Assembly: GCA_017475045.1 (NCBI GenBank) | Contig: JAFVGH010000097.1 | Location: 62,001-126,000, forward strand | Source: Fibrobacter sp. | Lineage (GTDB): Bacteria > Fibrobacterota > Fibrobacteria > Fibrobacterales > Fibrobacteraceae | Direction: 5' to 3' | Length of the DNA: 64,000 bases | Part shown: positions 1-7,406 of the stretch, in pieces | Numbering within the stretch: position 1 is the first letter of the stretch | Layout of the letters: each line of letters starts with the position of its first letter | The notes under the pieces: generated by a model | The model's database searches: none | Seen by the model: only the letters and a program-made list of their open reading frames with translations | Told to the model about the DNA's origin: nothing | Translations under genes and position numbers: made by a program

Positions 1-309
1 ACGCAGTCCCTCAGAATCTTCGTGCACTTTTTCTGCGGCATCGCCATCGGCGTAGACCTTTCTATCTCCTGGTATTTCTACTACATTCCGCTGGTGGCCA
101 TCGTAAGCGCCCTGCCCATTTCTATTGGCGGGTTTGGCCCCAGGGAATTTTTGGCCCAGTCCCTGTTTGCCCGTGCCGGAGTGCCTGGCCTTGAATCGGT
201 AGTGATCCAGCTGCTCGCCTATTTTGTAAGTTTGTTGTTGAGCCTGTTCGGTGGTTTTGCCTTCTTGCTTGGCGGCCGCCCGAATGTTTCGGACAAGGAA
301 ACCACCTAG
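1..309 (+). CDS. Flippase-like / lysylphosphatidylglycerol synthase TM-family membrane protein, C-terminal part
   Basis: The reading frame is open from base 1, so only the last ~102 residues are present and the start lies outside the window. The visible part has three hydrophobic segments and the sequence PISIGGFGPREFL, which resembles the PISxGGxGxRE motif of the UPF0104/YbhN (LPG_synthase_TM) family. Members are polytopic inner-membrane proteins linked to lipid flipping or lipid aminoacylation. The exact substrate cannot be judged from this fragment. It ends 59 bp before the helicase/acyltransferase gene on the same strand. Confidence 0.7.
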   Translation, partial: TQSLRIFVHFFCGIAIGVDLSISWYFYYIPLVAIVSALPISIGGFGPREFLAQSLFARAGVPGLESVVIQLLAYFVSLLLSLFGGFAFLLGGRPNVSDKETT

Positions 310-368
310 TCCCTTTCCCATATCCCGCAGGCGCGATATTCGGGGCGCCGCATTCCACATGGTAACTT

Positions 369-2525
369 ATGGATGCCGAGAGCATCTTGAACGGTCTGAA
401 CGGAGACCAGCGTAATGCCGTATTGCATGACCACAAACAAAACGGGGCGCTCCTGATTCTTGCAGGAGCGGGTTCGGGCAAAACTTCTGTACTGACCAAG
501 CGGATCCAGTACCGTATTATGAAAGGGGTCCCGCCCGAAAAAATCCTTTCTCTCACTTTCACCGCCAAGGCCGCCGCCGAAATGCGCGAGCGCGTAGAAG
601 CCCTATTCCCCAAGGCAGGGGTTCGGCTCTGCACCTTCCATTCCCTCGCCCTATTCATGCTCAAGCAAAAGATAGGGGAGCGCTTCGCCTACGAAATTCT
701 CGGGTTCAACAAGATCCCCACTCCCAGGGAAACGGATAGCCGGGAATTCATGCGTGAACTTGTACGGTTGAAAATTCCAACCGCCAAACTAAACCGGGAA
801 GAACTCTTTTCAGGCGACGTCCCCCAAGCCATAAAGAAAAAAATACAACCCATACGGCAAAACATTATTTTGTCTGGAAACGTGGTATTCGAGGACCTGA
901 TTTACCTAGCCATCCACCTGCTGGAAACCTGCGAAGAGGCAAGAGACTATTTCCAGTCCCTTTGGGACGAAATTCTGGTGGATGAATACCAGGACATCAA
1001 TCCCTCGCAATACCGGCTGGTAAAAAACATTCTCGGAAACCGAAACGACCTGTTCGTAGTAGGCGACGACGACCAGGCCATCTACGGATTCCGCGGCGCC
1101 GACATCGGGAACATCCGCCGTTTCCAGGCCGACTTCAAGGACAGCACCCTTATCCGCCTGGAATGGAACTACCGCTCCGTACCAAACGTATTGCACCTGG
1201 CAAACGACATCTTCGTGAACAAGCCCGTAGCGCTACGCAAGGTGCTCCGGGCAGGCAACCCGAAAGGCTCCGGCGGCAACAGGATTTTCACCGAGAACCG
1301 CAGGCCCGAAGTCTGGGTGTCGGACAACCCCATCGAGGAGGTGGAAAAAATAAAGAACGCCATCTTCTCCCTACGCAACGAATACGGACTACTCTGGAAA
1401 AACTTCGCCATACTGGTGCGGTACAACCGGCAACGGCAATACTTCGAAGAGGCCCTGCGGGAAGGAGAAATCCCCATCGCCGGGGACCACCTTGCAGGAG
1501 ACCTGGTGCTAGAAGACGGTATCCACATCGAGACTGTTCACGCCTCCAAGGGGCTCCAGTACGCCGTTGTCTTTTATGCAGGCCTGGCCGAAGGATTCAC
1601 GCCGGGCAAGTGCGAAGGTAGCCACAAACAGCGAAAAGCGCAAATGGAAGAAGAAAGGCGCCTGTATTACGTCGGGGTGACCCGTGCCGAATCGTTCCTT
1701 GTTTTGCTATATTGCAAACAGAGGTATTGGAAAGGGAAACTGCTGAAACTGAAGCCCTCCCGTTTCTTGCCCCGCAAACAACCGCAACCCAGATGGACCA
1801 TGCCTGTTATTTTGTTTAGAATATACGTGGTAATTGTAGTGCTCTCCTACATGTTCGCCCATATCCTGGCACTGCCCTTTATCTTGATTGCTTGCGGAAA
1901 AAATTTCAACACCTGGTTCGAAGGAAAAATCCAACGGTTCTCCCGTTTCTGCATGAAGGTGCTGCGGGTAGATTTGGAAATCAAGGACCAGGCGACGCTC
2001 TCCAAGGTGGACTGGAGCCGCCCCGTGTTCGTCATGGGTAACCACAACTCCTACGCCGACATCCCCGTGATGTTTCTAACCGTTGAACGCATCGTGGGGT
2101 TCATCGCCAAGGCATCCCTTAGGTTTATCCCCTTCCTCAATTTCTGGATGCACAAGATCGGCTGCATACTCATCAACCGCAAGAAAGGCGGTGGCGGAGC
2201 TATGATCCGCGAAGCCGTAGAATCCGGACGCATTCCGAGGCTATGCCTTTTCCCCGAAGGCACCCGCGGAAAAAGTGACGCCCTTTCGCCCTTCAAGAGT
2301 GGCGGATTCAGGCTTGCCCTAGAGGCCCACGCCATCGTGCTTCCCGTAGTGATTCACGGAACGGCAGCCGTCTGGGAGAGGCGTAAGAACACCGGACGCT
2401 GCAAGGTGACGGTCCAGATTCTCGACCCCATCGACGCCGGTGAAATCGAGAAGCGCCAGGGCAACAACGACCCGAGAAAGGAACTGATGCCCCTAGTCCG
2501 CTCCCGCATGGAGGCCGCCCTGTGA
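369..2525 (+). CDS. Fusion protein: UvrD/Rep-type helicase + PlsC-type acyltransferase
   Basis: One uninterrupted 718-codon frame holds two unrelated enzymes. Residues 1 to ~470 are a superfamily 1 helicase: Walker A GAGSGKT (33-39), DEYQD (205-209), the Q/GDDDQAIYGFRG motif, motif V TVHASKG (~390) and motif VI YYVGVTRAE (~433). Only ~125 residues separate motifs IV and V, so the 2B subdomain is strongly reduced compared with UvrD/PcrA. Residues ~478-718 are a 1-acylglycerol-3-phosphate acyltransferase: membrane segment, HNSYAD (H559-D564, the HX4D motif) and FPEGTR (628-633). An in-frame ATG lies at 1800 but has no good Shine-Dalgarno, so a separate acyltransferase start is possible but not supported. 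The stop overlaps the murI start (GTGA). Confidence 0.85.
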   Translation: MDAESILNGLNGDQRNAVLHDHKQNGALLILAGAGSGKTSVLTKRIQYRIMKGVPPEKILSLTFTAKAAAEMRERVEALFPKAGVRLCTFHSLALFMLKQKIGERFAYEILGFNKIPTPRETDSREFMRELVRLKIPTAKLNREELFSGDVPQAIKKKIQPIRQNIILSGNVVFEDLIYLAIHLLETCEEARDYFQSLWDEILVDEYQDINPSQYRLVKNILGNRNDLFVVGDDDQAIYGFRGADIGNIRRFQADFKDSTLIRLEWNYRSVPNVLHLANDIFVNKPVALRKVLRAGNPKGSGGNRIFTENRRPEVWVSDNPIEEVEKIKNAIFSLRNEYGLLWKNFAILVRYNRQRQYFEEALREGEIPIAGDHLAGDLVLEDGIHIETVHASKGLQYAVVFYAGLAEGFTPGKCEGSHKQRKAQMEEERRLYYVGVTRAESFLVLLYCKQRYWKGKLLKLKPSRFLPRKQPQPRWTMPVILFRIYVVIVVLSYMFAHILALPFILIACGKNFNTWFEGKIQRFSRFCMKVLRVDLEIKDQATLSKVDWSRPVFVMGNHNSYADIPVMFLTVERIVGFIAKASLRFIPFLNFWMHKIGCILINRKKGGGGAMIREAVESGRIPRLCLFPEGTRGKSDALSPFKSGGFRLALEAHAIVLPVVIHGTAAVWERRKNTGRCKVTVQILDPIDAGEIEKRQGNNDPRKELMPLVRSRMEAAL

Positions 2526-3331
2526 TAGGCGTCTTCGATTCTGGATTCGGTGGACTCACCATCCTGCGGGACCTGCGACGGGCATTGCCCGACTACGATT
2601 TCTTGTACCTGGGGGACAACGCCCGTGCGCCTTATGGCAGCAGGAGTTTCGAGACCATCTTCCGCTACACCCTCCAGTGCGTACGTGAACTTTTCAACCG
2701 GGGGTGCCCTATGGTAATCCTCGCCTGCAACACCGCCTCGGCCCGCGCCCTCCGGAGTATCCAGCAGCAGGTGCTGCCTATAGAATTCCCGGACAAACGT
2801 GTACTGGGAATCATCAGGCCCACCACCGAAGAAATTGGAAAGTTCAGTCATACAGGACATATCGGTATCTTCGCCACCGCAGGTACCGTTTCTTCCAACA
2901 GCTACCAGATAGAGATTAGTCATTTCTTCCCGGAGCTGAAGGTGACCCAGCACGCCTGCCCCATGTGGGTCCCCCTGGTAGAGAACGGCGAGATGGGCAC
3001 CGAAGGTTCCCGCTTCTTTGTAAAGAAAGAAGTGGACGCCCTACTCCAGAAAGACCCCGAAATTGACACGGTGCTCCTGGCCTGCACCCACTATCCCCTG
3101 CTGGAAAATGAAATCCGCGCCGCACTCCCGCCCCACGTGCGGCTGGTCATCCAGGGCCAGATCGTAGCCGACAAGACGGTGGACTACCTGAACCGCCACC
3201 CCGAGATGGACGCCCGGCTTTCGCGGTCCGGCAGCACCCGTTTCTTGACCACGGATACCGCGAAATTCTTCGAAAAAGGGGCATTTTTGTTCGGAATGCA
3301 CGATATTTCCGCAGAATCCCTGACCCTCTGA
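2522..3331 (+). CDS. murI: Glutamate racemase
   Basis: Cytoplasmic interconversion of L- and D-glutamate, supplying D-Glu for peptidoglycan. The 269 aa match the family length. Visible motifs are the N-terminal VFDSGFGGLTI, the first catalytic cysteine in ACNTAS (~residue 69) and the second in LACTHYPLLE (~187). The start is GTG at 2522, overlapping the stop of the upstream helicase/acyltransferase gene by four bases, which implies translational coupling. The combination with an acyltransferase suggests an envelope-synthesis transcription unit. Confidence 0.95.
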   Translation: MIGVFDSGFGGLTILRDLRRALPDYDFLYLGDNARAPYGSRSFETIFRYTLQCVRELFNRGCPMVILACNTASARALRSIQQQVLPIEFPDKRVLGIIRPTTEEIGKFSHTGHIGIFATAGTVSSNSYQIEISHFFPELKVTQHACPMWVPLVENGEMGTEGSRFFVKKEVDALLQKDPEIDTVLLACTHYPLLENEIRAALPPHVRLVIQGQIVADKTVDYLNRHPEMDARLSRSGSTRFLTTDTAKFFEKGAFLFGMHDISAESLTL

Positions 3332-3422
3332 CACTGAATTTTGTATTTTGGCATCGTTAATGACGAACCTTTTTAGGTCCGCTGGTTATTTTATTATGTA
3401 TCACTTTTCTAGGGGTTGAAAA

Positions 3423-4061
3423 ATGCCTAAAACACAAATCAATCTAGAAGGTTGGCAAGATTACCGCGGCAATGCCGCCGGCAGCCTGCTCTATGTGGAA
3501 ACCAGTCACCAGTCCGAAATGCCCGTCCGTGACCAGCTGAACGAAAACGGCAAGGGCTTCTTCTATGAACCCAACTACGAGACCAGCACCTACGGACTCA
3601 TGAGCTGCTGCAATGTGAAAAACATCAACGCCATCGTCCGCGCCAAGAGCCGCTATATTCTGTTCGGCACCCGCTACGAAGGCCTCAGCGATTCCGAAAT
3701 GCGCAACAAGTACCTGATCATGGGTTACATGCGTATCGACAAGGTCAAGGACGTGCGCACGCGCCACATCCAGCGCTATATGGCCAACCCGGATATGCAG
3801 GAACCCGAATGCATGCAGATGGAACACAACTGGGCAGTCTACGGCCCCATGCGTTTTGTGTCCATGGACGACTCCTTCGTGGTCACCGACGAAATCCTGA
3901 AGGAATGGGGTTACAAGGGTCACGCCAGCCGTCAGCTGAAGGCCGTGTTCAACAAGGACCACCTGGAAAAAATCCTTGCCCACCTGGATTCCAAGCCCGA
4001 CATGATCGACGAATACATCGCCACGGTAGACGAATTCAAGGAAGCTCTGGAAGAGGGCTAA
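3423..4061 (+). CDS. Conserved-looking cytoplasmic protein of unknown function
   Basis: A 212-aa soluble protein with no signal peptide or membrane segment. A GGGG-containing ribosome site (aggggttgaaaa) precedes the ATG, and a strong terminator follows within 20 bp, so it is a well-defined single gene. The sequence is rich in Tyr, Met and charged residues and contains SRYILFGTRYEG and YLIMGYMRIDKV, which look like strands of a small beta barrel. I do not recognise the family. A nucleic-acid or modified-base binding fold is a weak possibility only. Confidence 0.75.
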   Translation: MPKTQINLEGWQDYRGNAAGSLLYVETSHQSEMPVRDQLNENGKGFFYEPNYETSTYGLMSCCNVKNINAIVRAKSRYILFGTRYEGLSDSEMRNKYLIMGYMRIDKVKDVRTRHIQRYMANPDMQEPECMQMEHNWAVYGPMRFVSMDDSFVVTDEILKEWGYKGHASRQLKAVFNKDHLEKILAHLDSKPDMIDEYIATVDEFKEALEEG

Positions 4062-4077
4062 TCCCTTTTACACATAT

Positions 4078-4110
4078 TGAAAAAAGGCCCGCGAAAGCGG
4101 GTCTTTTTTT
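4078..4110 (+). terminator. Rho-independent terminator
   Basis: CCCGC-gaaa-GCGGG stem with a tetraloop, preceded by A6 and followed by T7. It ends the unit of the unknown gene at 3423-4061 and can also act on the opposite strand. The dispersed 91-bp element begins directly after the T-run. Confidence 0.9.
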
Positions 4111-4202
4111 GACCGCTCGAGCTAGAATCAGGACAACAAATACAGGGCTGGCTCTCGCTCTCGCCTTCGGCGACTCGTATTGACGAGTCGCCTGCGGCTC
4201 AC
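4111..4202 (+). repeat. Dispersed ~91-bp structured element, copy A
   Basis: One of three copies in the window (others 36461-36551 plus and 47871-47961 minus). All begin GACCG and end GCTCAC, and all share CTAGA or CTAG near the 5' end, CAG in the middle and TCGC before the second hairpin. This copy has a perfect 10-bp hairpin, GGCGACTCGT (4169-4178), loop ATTG, ACGAGTCGCC (4183-4192). The stem sequences differ completely between copies while pairing is kept. A second GACCGCTCGG start occurs at 4209, so a truncated copy may follow in tandem. Confidence 0.75.
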
Positions 4203-4227
4203 TTTTTTGACCGCTCGGGCAAAACCC

Positions 4228-5259
4228 CTAAGCCATGGAGTAACGCTGACTGCGGCCACCCTTCTCGTCGGCCTTCAATATGCCCTTGGCAATGAGCCGC
4301 TGTATGGTACGCAAAGCCGTGTCATGACTCTGGTCGATGACGGCCGCCAAATCCTTGGCGGTAAAACTTTCGGAAAGCTTGCCTGTAAACAAGGCGGTAA
4401 AGAGCTTCTGGTCTTTCTCGTCAAAAGCTTCGCCAGCATGGCGGTTGTAGAAAGCCGTCTTGCGCTGTTCCTTGAGAATTCGATCACGGGTGCTCGACAT
4501 GGCCTGCTGCATGGTCCCGATAAACCAGAGAATCCATTCCGTCAGGTCGCCATTGCCACGCTGGGTTTCGTTGAGAATCCTGAAATATTCTTCCTTGCGG
4601 TCCAGAAAAGCCTGGTTCAAAGAGAACTGGCAACGGGTGGTCTGCTCGCTACGGGCAAGAGCCACAATGGTAAGGAGCCTCGCGAGCCGACCGTTGGCGT
4701 CGGCAAAAGGCCTAAGGGTAATGAACCAGAAATGGGCCACCGCCGCCTTGATGACACCGTCCATGGTAGATGTTTCCATCCACTGGATGTAACGCTCCAC
4801 CTCTTGCTCCAACCGCTCCGAATTCGGGCCATCGAAATCTAGCCGGGAATCGCCCAGCCCGTACATTACAGCGCTTGGTCCCTGCCTAAAACTTGCCACC
4901 TTGTTCTGGCCCATGGCCGCATGCCAGGCAAACAGGCGCTCCGCCGTCACGGGATTGAATGCCTTTGTAATGGCCCCTAGATAGATACGTACCATGGGGT
5001 CAGCCGACTGGGCGGCACCGCCCTGCACAAGGGCCACCTGCTCCTTGACAAATTCATCCTTGAGAGTGTACCCGTCAATAGCAGAATTGGAACAGATATC
5101 CCGAATCAAAAGTTCCTGTTCCAAATCCTGGAAACCGCAAGTCTCCATGGCGCCAATAAGCTTGCCCTCTTGCAGGCGGGCCTCGCCAAGAGCGTTCAGA
5201 ACTTTTCGCGTATCGAATCTAAAGTGGGTCCAATCGGGGTATTGATGGATATAGAGCAT
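4228..5259 (-). CDS. Fic-family protein with altered catalytic motif
   Basis: 343 aa: N-terminal DUF4172-like helices, central Fic core and a C-terminal winged-helix-like segment (AKDLAAVIDQS...). Fic enzymes transfer AMP or other NMP groups to Ser/Thr/Tyr of target proteins using an HPFxxGNGR motif. Here the motif reads LRPFADANGRLAR: the catalytic His is Arg183 (codon at 4711-4713) and the first Gly of GNGR is Ala. An S/T-rich SAIDG segment near residue 78 resembles the N-terminal inhibitory helix of class II Fic proteins. Either the protein is catalytically dead, or it does different chemistry. It is divergent from the M6 protease gene. Confidence 0.85.
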   Translation of the reverse strand: MLYIHQYPDWTHFRFDTRKVLNALGEARLQEGKLIGAMETCGFQDLEQELLIRDICSNSAIDGYTLKDEFVKEQVALVQGGAAQSADPMVRIYLGAITKAFNPVTAERLFAWHAAMGQNKVASFRQGPSAVMYGLGDSRLDFDGPNSERLEQEVERYIQWMETSTMDGVIKAAVAHFWFITLRPFADANGRLARLLTIVALARSEQTTRCQFSLNQAFLDRKEEYFRILNETQRGNGDLTEWILWFIGTMQQAMSSTRDRILKEQRKTAFYNRHAGEAFDEKDQKLFTALFTGKLSESFTAKDLAAVIDQSHDTALRTIQRLIAKGILKADEKGGRSQRYSMA

Positions 5260-5305
5260 ATCTATCCGTAATATACTTTATTATTTTGAAGTTGAAGGAG
5301 CGCTT
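5260..5305. promoter_or_regulatory. Divergent promoter region, fic-like gene / M6 protease
   Basis: Only 46 bp separate the two starts. The stretch is AT-rich (taatatactttattatttt), suitable for -10 elements on both strands, and carries the protease ribosome site GAAGGAG ahead of its GTG start. No operator is recognisable. Confidence 0.4.
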
Positions 5306-7309
5306 GTGAGATTTTTTCAAGTAACACTGTTTGTATGGATAACGGCGGTCTACTGCCTGGCCGTACCTGCAAATGATAGGACCTTCCCCCTGAAACAGCC
5401 CGACGGCAGCATGCTGGAAGCCCGATTCGTAGGGGACGAACGCTTCCATGTGCTGCAAACCGAAGACGGCTATTTCCTGAAAAAGGACATTCTCGGGTTC
5501 TACTCCTACGTGAACGAAAAGGGAGATCCCTCGGGAATTTATGCCCGAAACGCCAATGAACGCGGCGCTTCCGAAATCGAGTTTCTGAAAGGCCTGAACC
5601 AGACCGACATCTACAATCTGCTGCTGGAAAAAAATCCCCCCATGGAAACCATGGACTACCGGGTTCCGGATTTCGTTTACCGCGAAGTGATGCGCATGCC
5701 TAGCTACAACCCCAAGGTAACGCAGGGCGATGTCCGCGCCCTTGTCATCCTTGTAGAATTTAAGGATGTCAGGTTCAAGAACGCCAACCCCAAGGCTCAA
5801 TTTACGGACTACATGAACAAGGAAGGATACAACGGGTACTACAACCGTGGAAGTGTCCGGGATTACTTCGTCAAGAATTCTATGGGTCAGTTCCGCCCAA
5901 CTTTTGACGTATATGGCCCTATCACCATTTCGAAGGATAGAAATTCCTACGGGACAACATCCGACGACGAGGATGGCAGAAACTACCTGGGGGCACGCTC
6001 TGCCATAATGGAAGCCCTTGATTCCCTAAAAAAAAGGGAAAACATTGATTATTCCCAGTATGACAACGATAGAGACGGGGAAATCGATTTTGTCTACATG
6101 TTCTATGCCGGTGTAGGCGCCAACGGTTCCGGTGTAATCGGCGCCATCTGGCCACACGCCTGGTACATCGGCAGTTCACAAAACAGGCCGTCCGGGAAAG
6201 GAATGCAAAAAGGCATTTATGCCAACCGATACGCCTGTTCTAACGAAATCGACGTAGAAGCCTACAAATCAAATAATTCTACTTCTACCCTGGGTGGAAT
6301 CGGAACCTTTGTCCACGAATTCAGCCATATCCTTGGGTTACCGGACATGTACGACCTGAAGGGAAAAAATCCCCGCAAGACGCCCAAGAAATGGGATGTA
6401 ATGGACCAGGGGAACTACAACTGTCCCGACAATCCAGAAGGCACCATGAACTGCGCACCGCCTTTCTATTCCGCCTTCGAGAGGTTATCCCTAGGTTGGA
6501 TGACCCCTACGGAACTCTACGCAAAAGGAACGGTTCGGTTAGACAGAATAGATGACAACAAGGCCTACAGCGTTACCAATCCCGAAAACCCCGACGAGAT
6601 GTTCCTGCTGGAATACAGGACAAAGAAAGACTGGGACATTGGGCAACCCGGCTCGGGAATGCTGATATGGCATATCGACTATGTGGAGTCCGTGTGGAAA
6701 GAAAAGACCATCAACAACGACGGTAACCACATGTACGTGGATATCGAAGAGGCCGTTTCCGAAACCGACAGGTACGCAAGAGCCAGCGACGCATTCCCTG
6801 GAACGGGAAAAGTGAAAAACTTTGACCAATTTATTTTCTGGGACGGGTCGGACATGGAAATCTCCCTTTCCGCAATCAAGGAATCTACCGACAGGAGCTA
6901 CATCACCTTCAATGTCGACATGTCCGTCTCGTCTTCTGAAACGGTGTCTTCTAGCTCAGCCGAAGTGGAGTCATCTTCTAGCCTTGAGGTGGCATCGTCA
7001 AGTTCCGAAAGTCCCTCGTCATCCAGCTTCCAAGAAGTATCGTCCTCGTCCATATCAAGTTCGTCAAGCACAAACGTCAAGCCTACCGCCATCGCCTATA
7101 AGGACGGTCTACTGCAAATGCAGACGCAAGGACCCAAAACCATCCGCATATTCTCGCTCCACGGGAAACTCCTGTACGAAACTATCGTAGAAGGGGTAGA
7201 ATACCATATCAGCTGGCCACGGCAGCTGGGCAAGTCAAAAGTAATCCTGTCCGTCTCGCAAAAAGATAGAGTCCTATTTAACGGGATCCTCTCGCCTTCG
7301 CAGCGGTAA
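5306..7309 (+). CDS. Secreted M6-family metalloprotease
   Basis: 667 aa, GTG start with GAAGGAG upstream. A signal peptide (hydrophobic residues ~5-20) is followed by a propeptide-like region and an M6 (immune-inhibitor-A type) catalytic domain. The zinc motif HEFSH lies at ~337-341, in VHEFSHILGLPDMYD. After ~residue 540 comes a long Ser-rich linker, then a ~75-aa beta-rich C-terminal domain of the kind found on many secreted Fibrobacter enzymes. The substrate is unknown; a role in degrading protein on feed particles or processing surface proteins is inference. Confidence 0.9.
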   Translation: MRFFQVTLFVWITAVYCLAVPANDRTFPLKQPDGSMLEARFVGDERFHVLQTEDGYFLKKDILGFYSYVNEKGDPSGIYARNANERGASEIEFLKGLNQTDIYNLLLEKNPPMETMDYRVPDFVYREVMRMPSYNPKVTQGDVRALVILVEFKDVRFKNANPKAQFTDYMNKEGYNGYYNRGSVRDYFVKNSMGQFRPTFDVYGPITISKDRNSYGTTSDDEDGRNYLGARSAIMEALDSLKKRENIDYSQYDNDRDGEIDFVYMFYAGVGANGSGVIGAIWPHAWYIGSSQNRPSGKGMQKGIYANRYACSNEIDVEAYKSNNSTSTLGGIGTFVHEFSHILGLPDMYDLKGKNPRKTPKKWDVMDQGNYNCPDNPEGTMNCAPPFYSAFERLSLGWMTPTELYAKGTVRLDRIDDNKAYSVTNPENPDEMFLLEYRTKKDWDIGQPGSGMLIWHIDYVESVWKEKTINNDGNHMYVDIEEAVSETDRYARASDAFPGTGKVKNFDQFIFWDGSDMEISLSAIKESTDRSYITFNVDMSVSSSETVSSSSAEVESSSSLEVASSSSESPSSSSFQEVSSSSISSSSSTNVKPTAIAYKDGLLQMQTQGPKTIRIFSLHGKLLYETIVEGVEYHISWPRQLGKSKVILSVSQKDRVLFNGILSPSQR

Positions 7310-7406
7310 ACCACCTGGATAATTTGTCAAGACTTTCTCCGTTTCTTTCGCGATAGAATCTAAGCTATAGAGTTATTTTTGAAGAGTTAATTGAGAAGAG
7401 GTTTAG

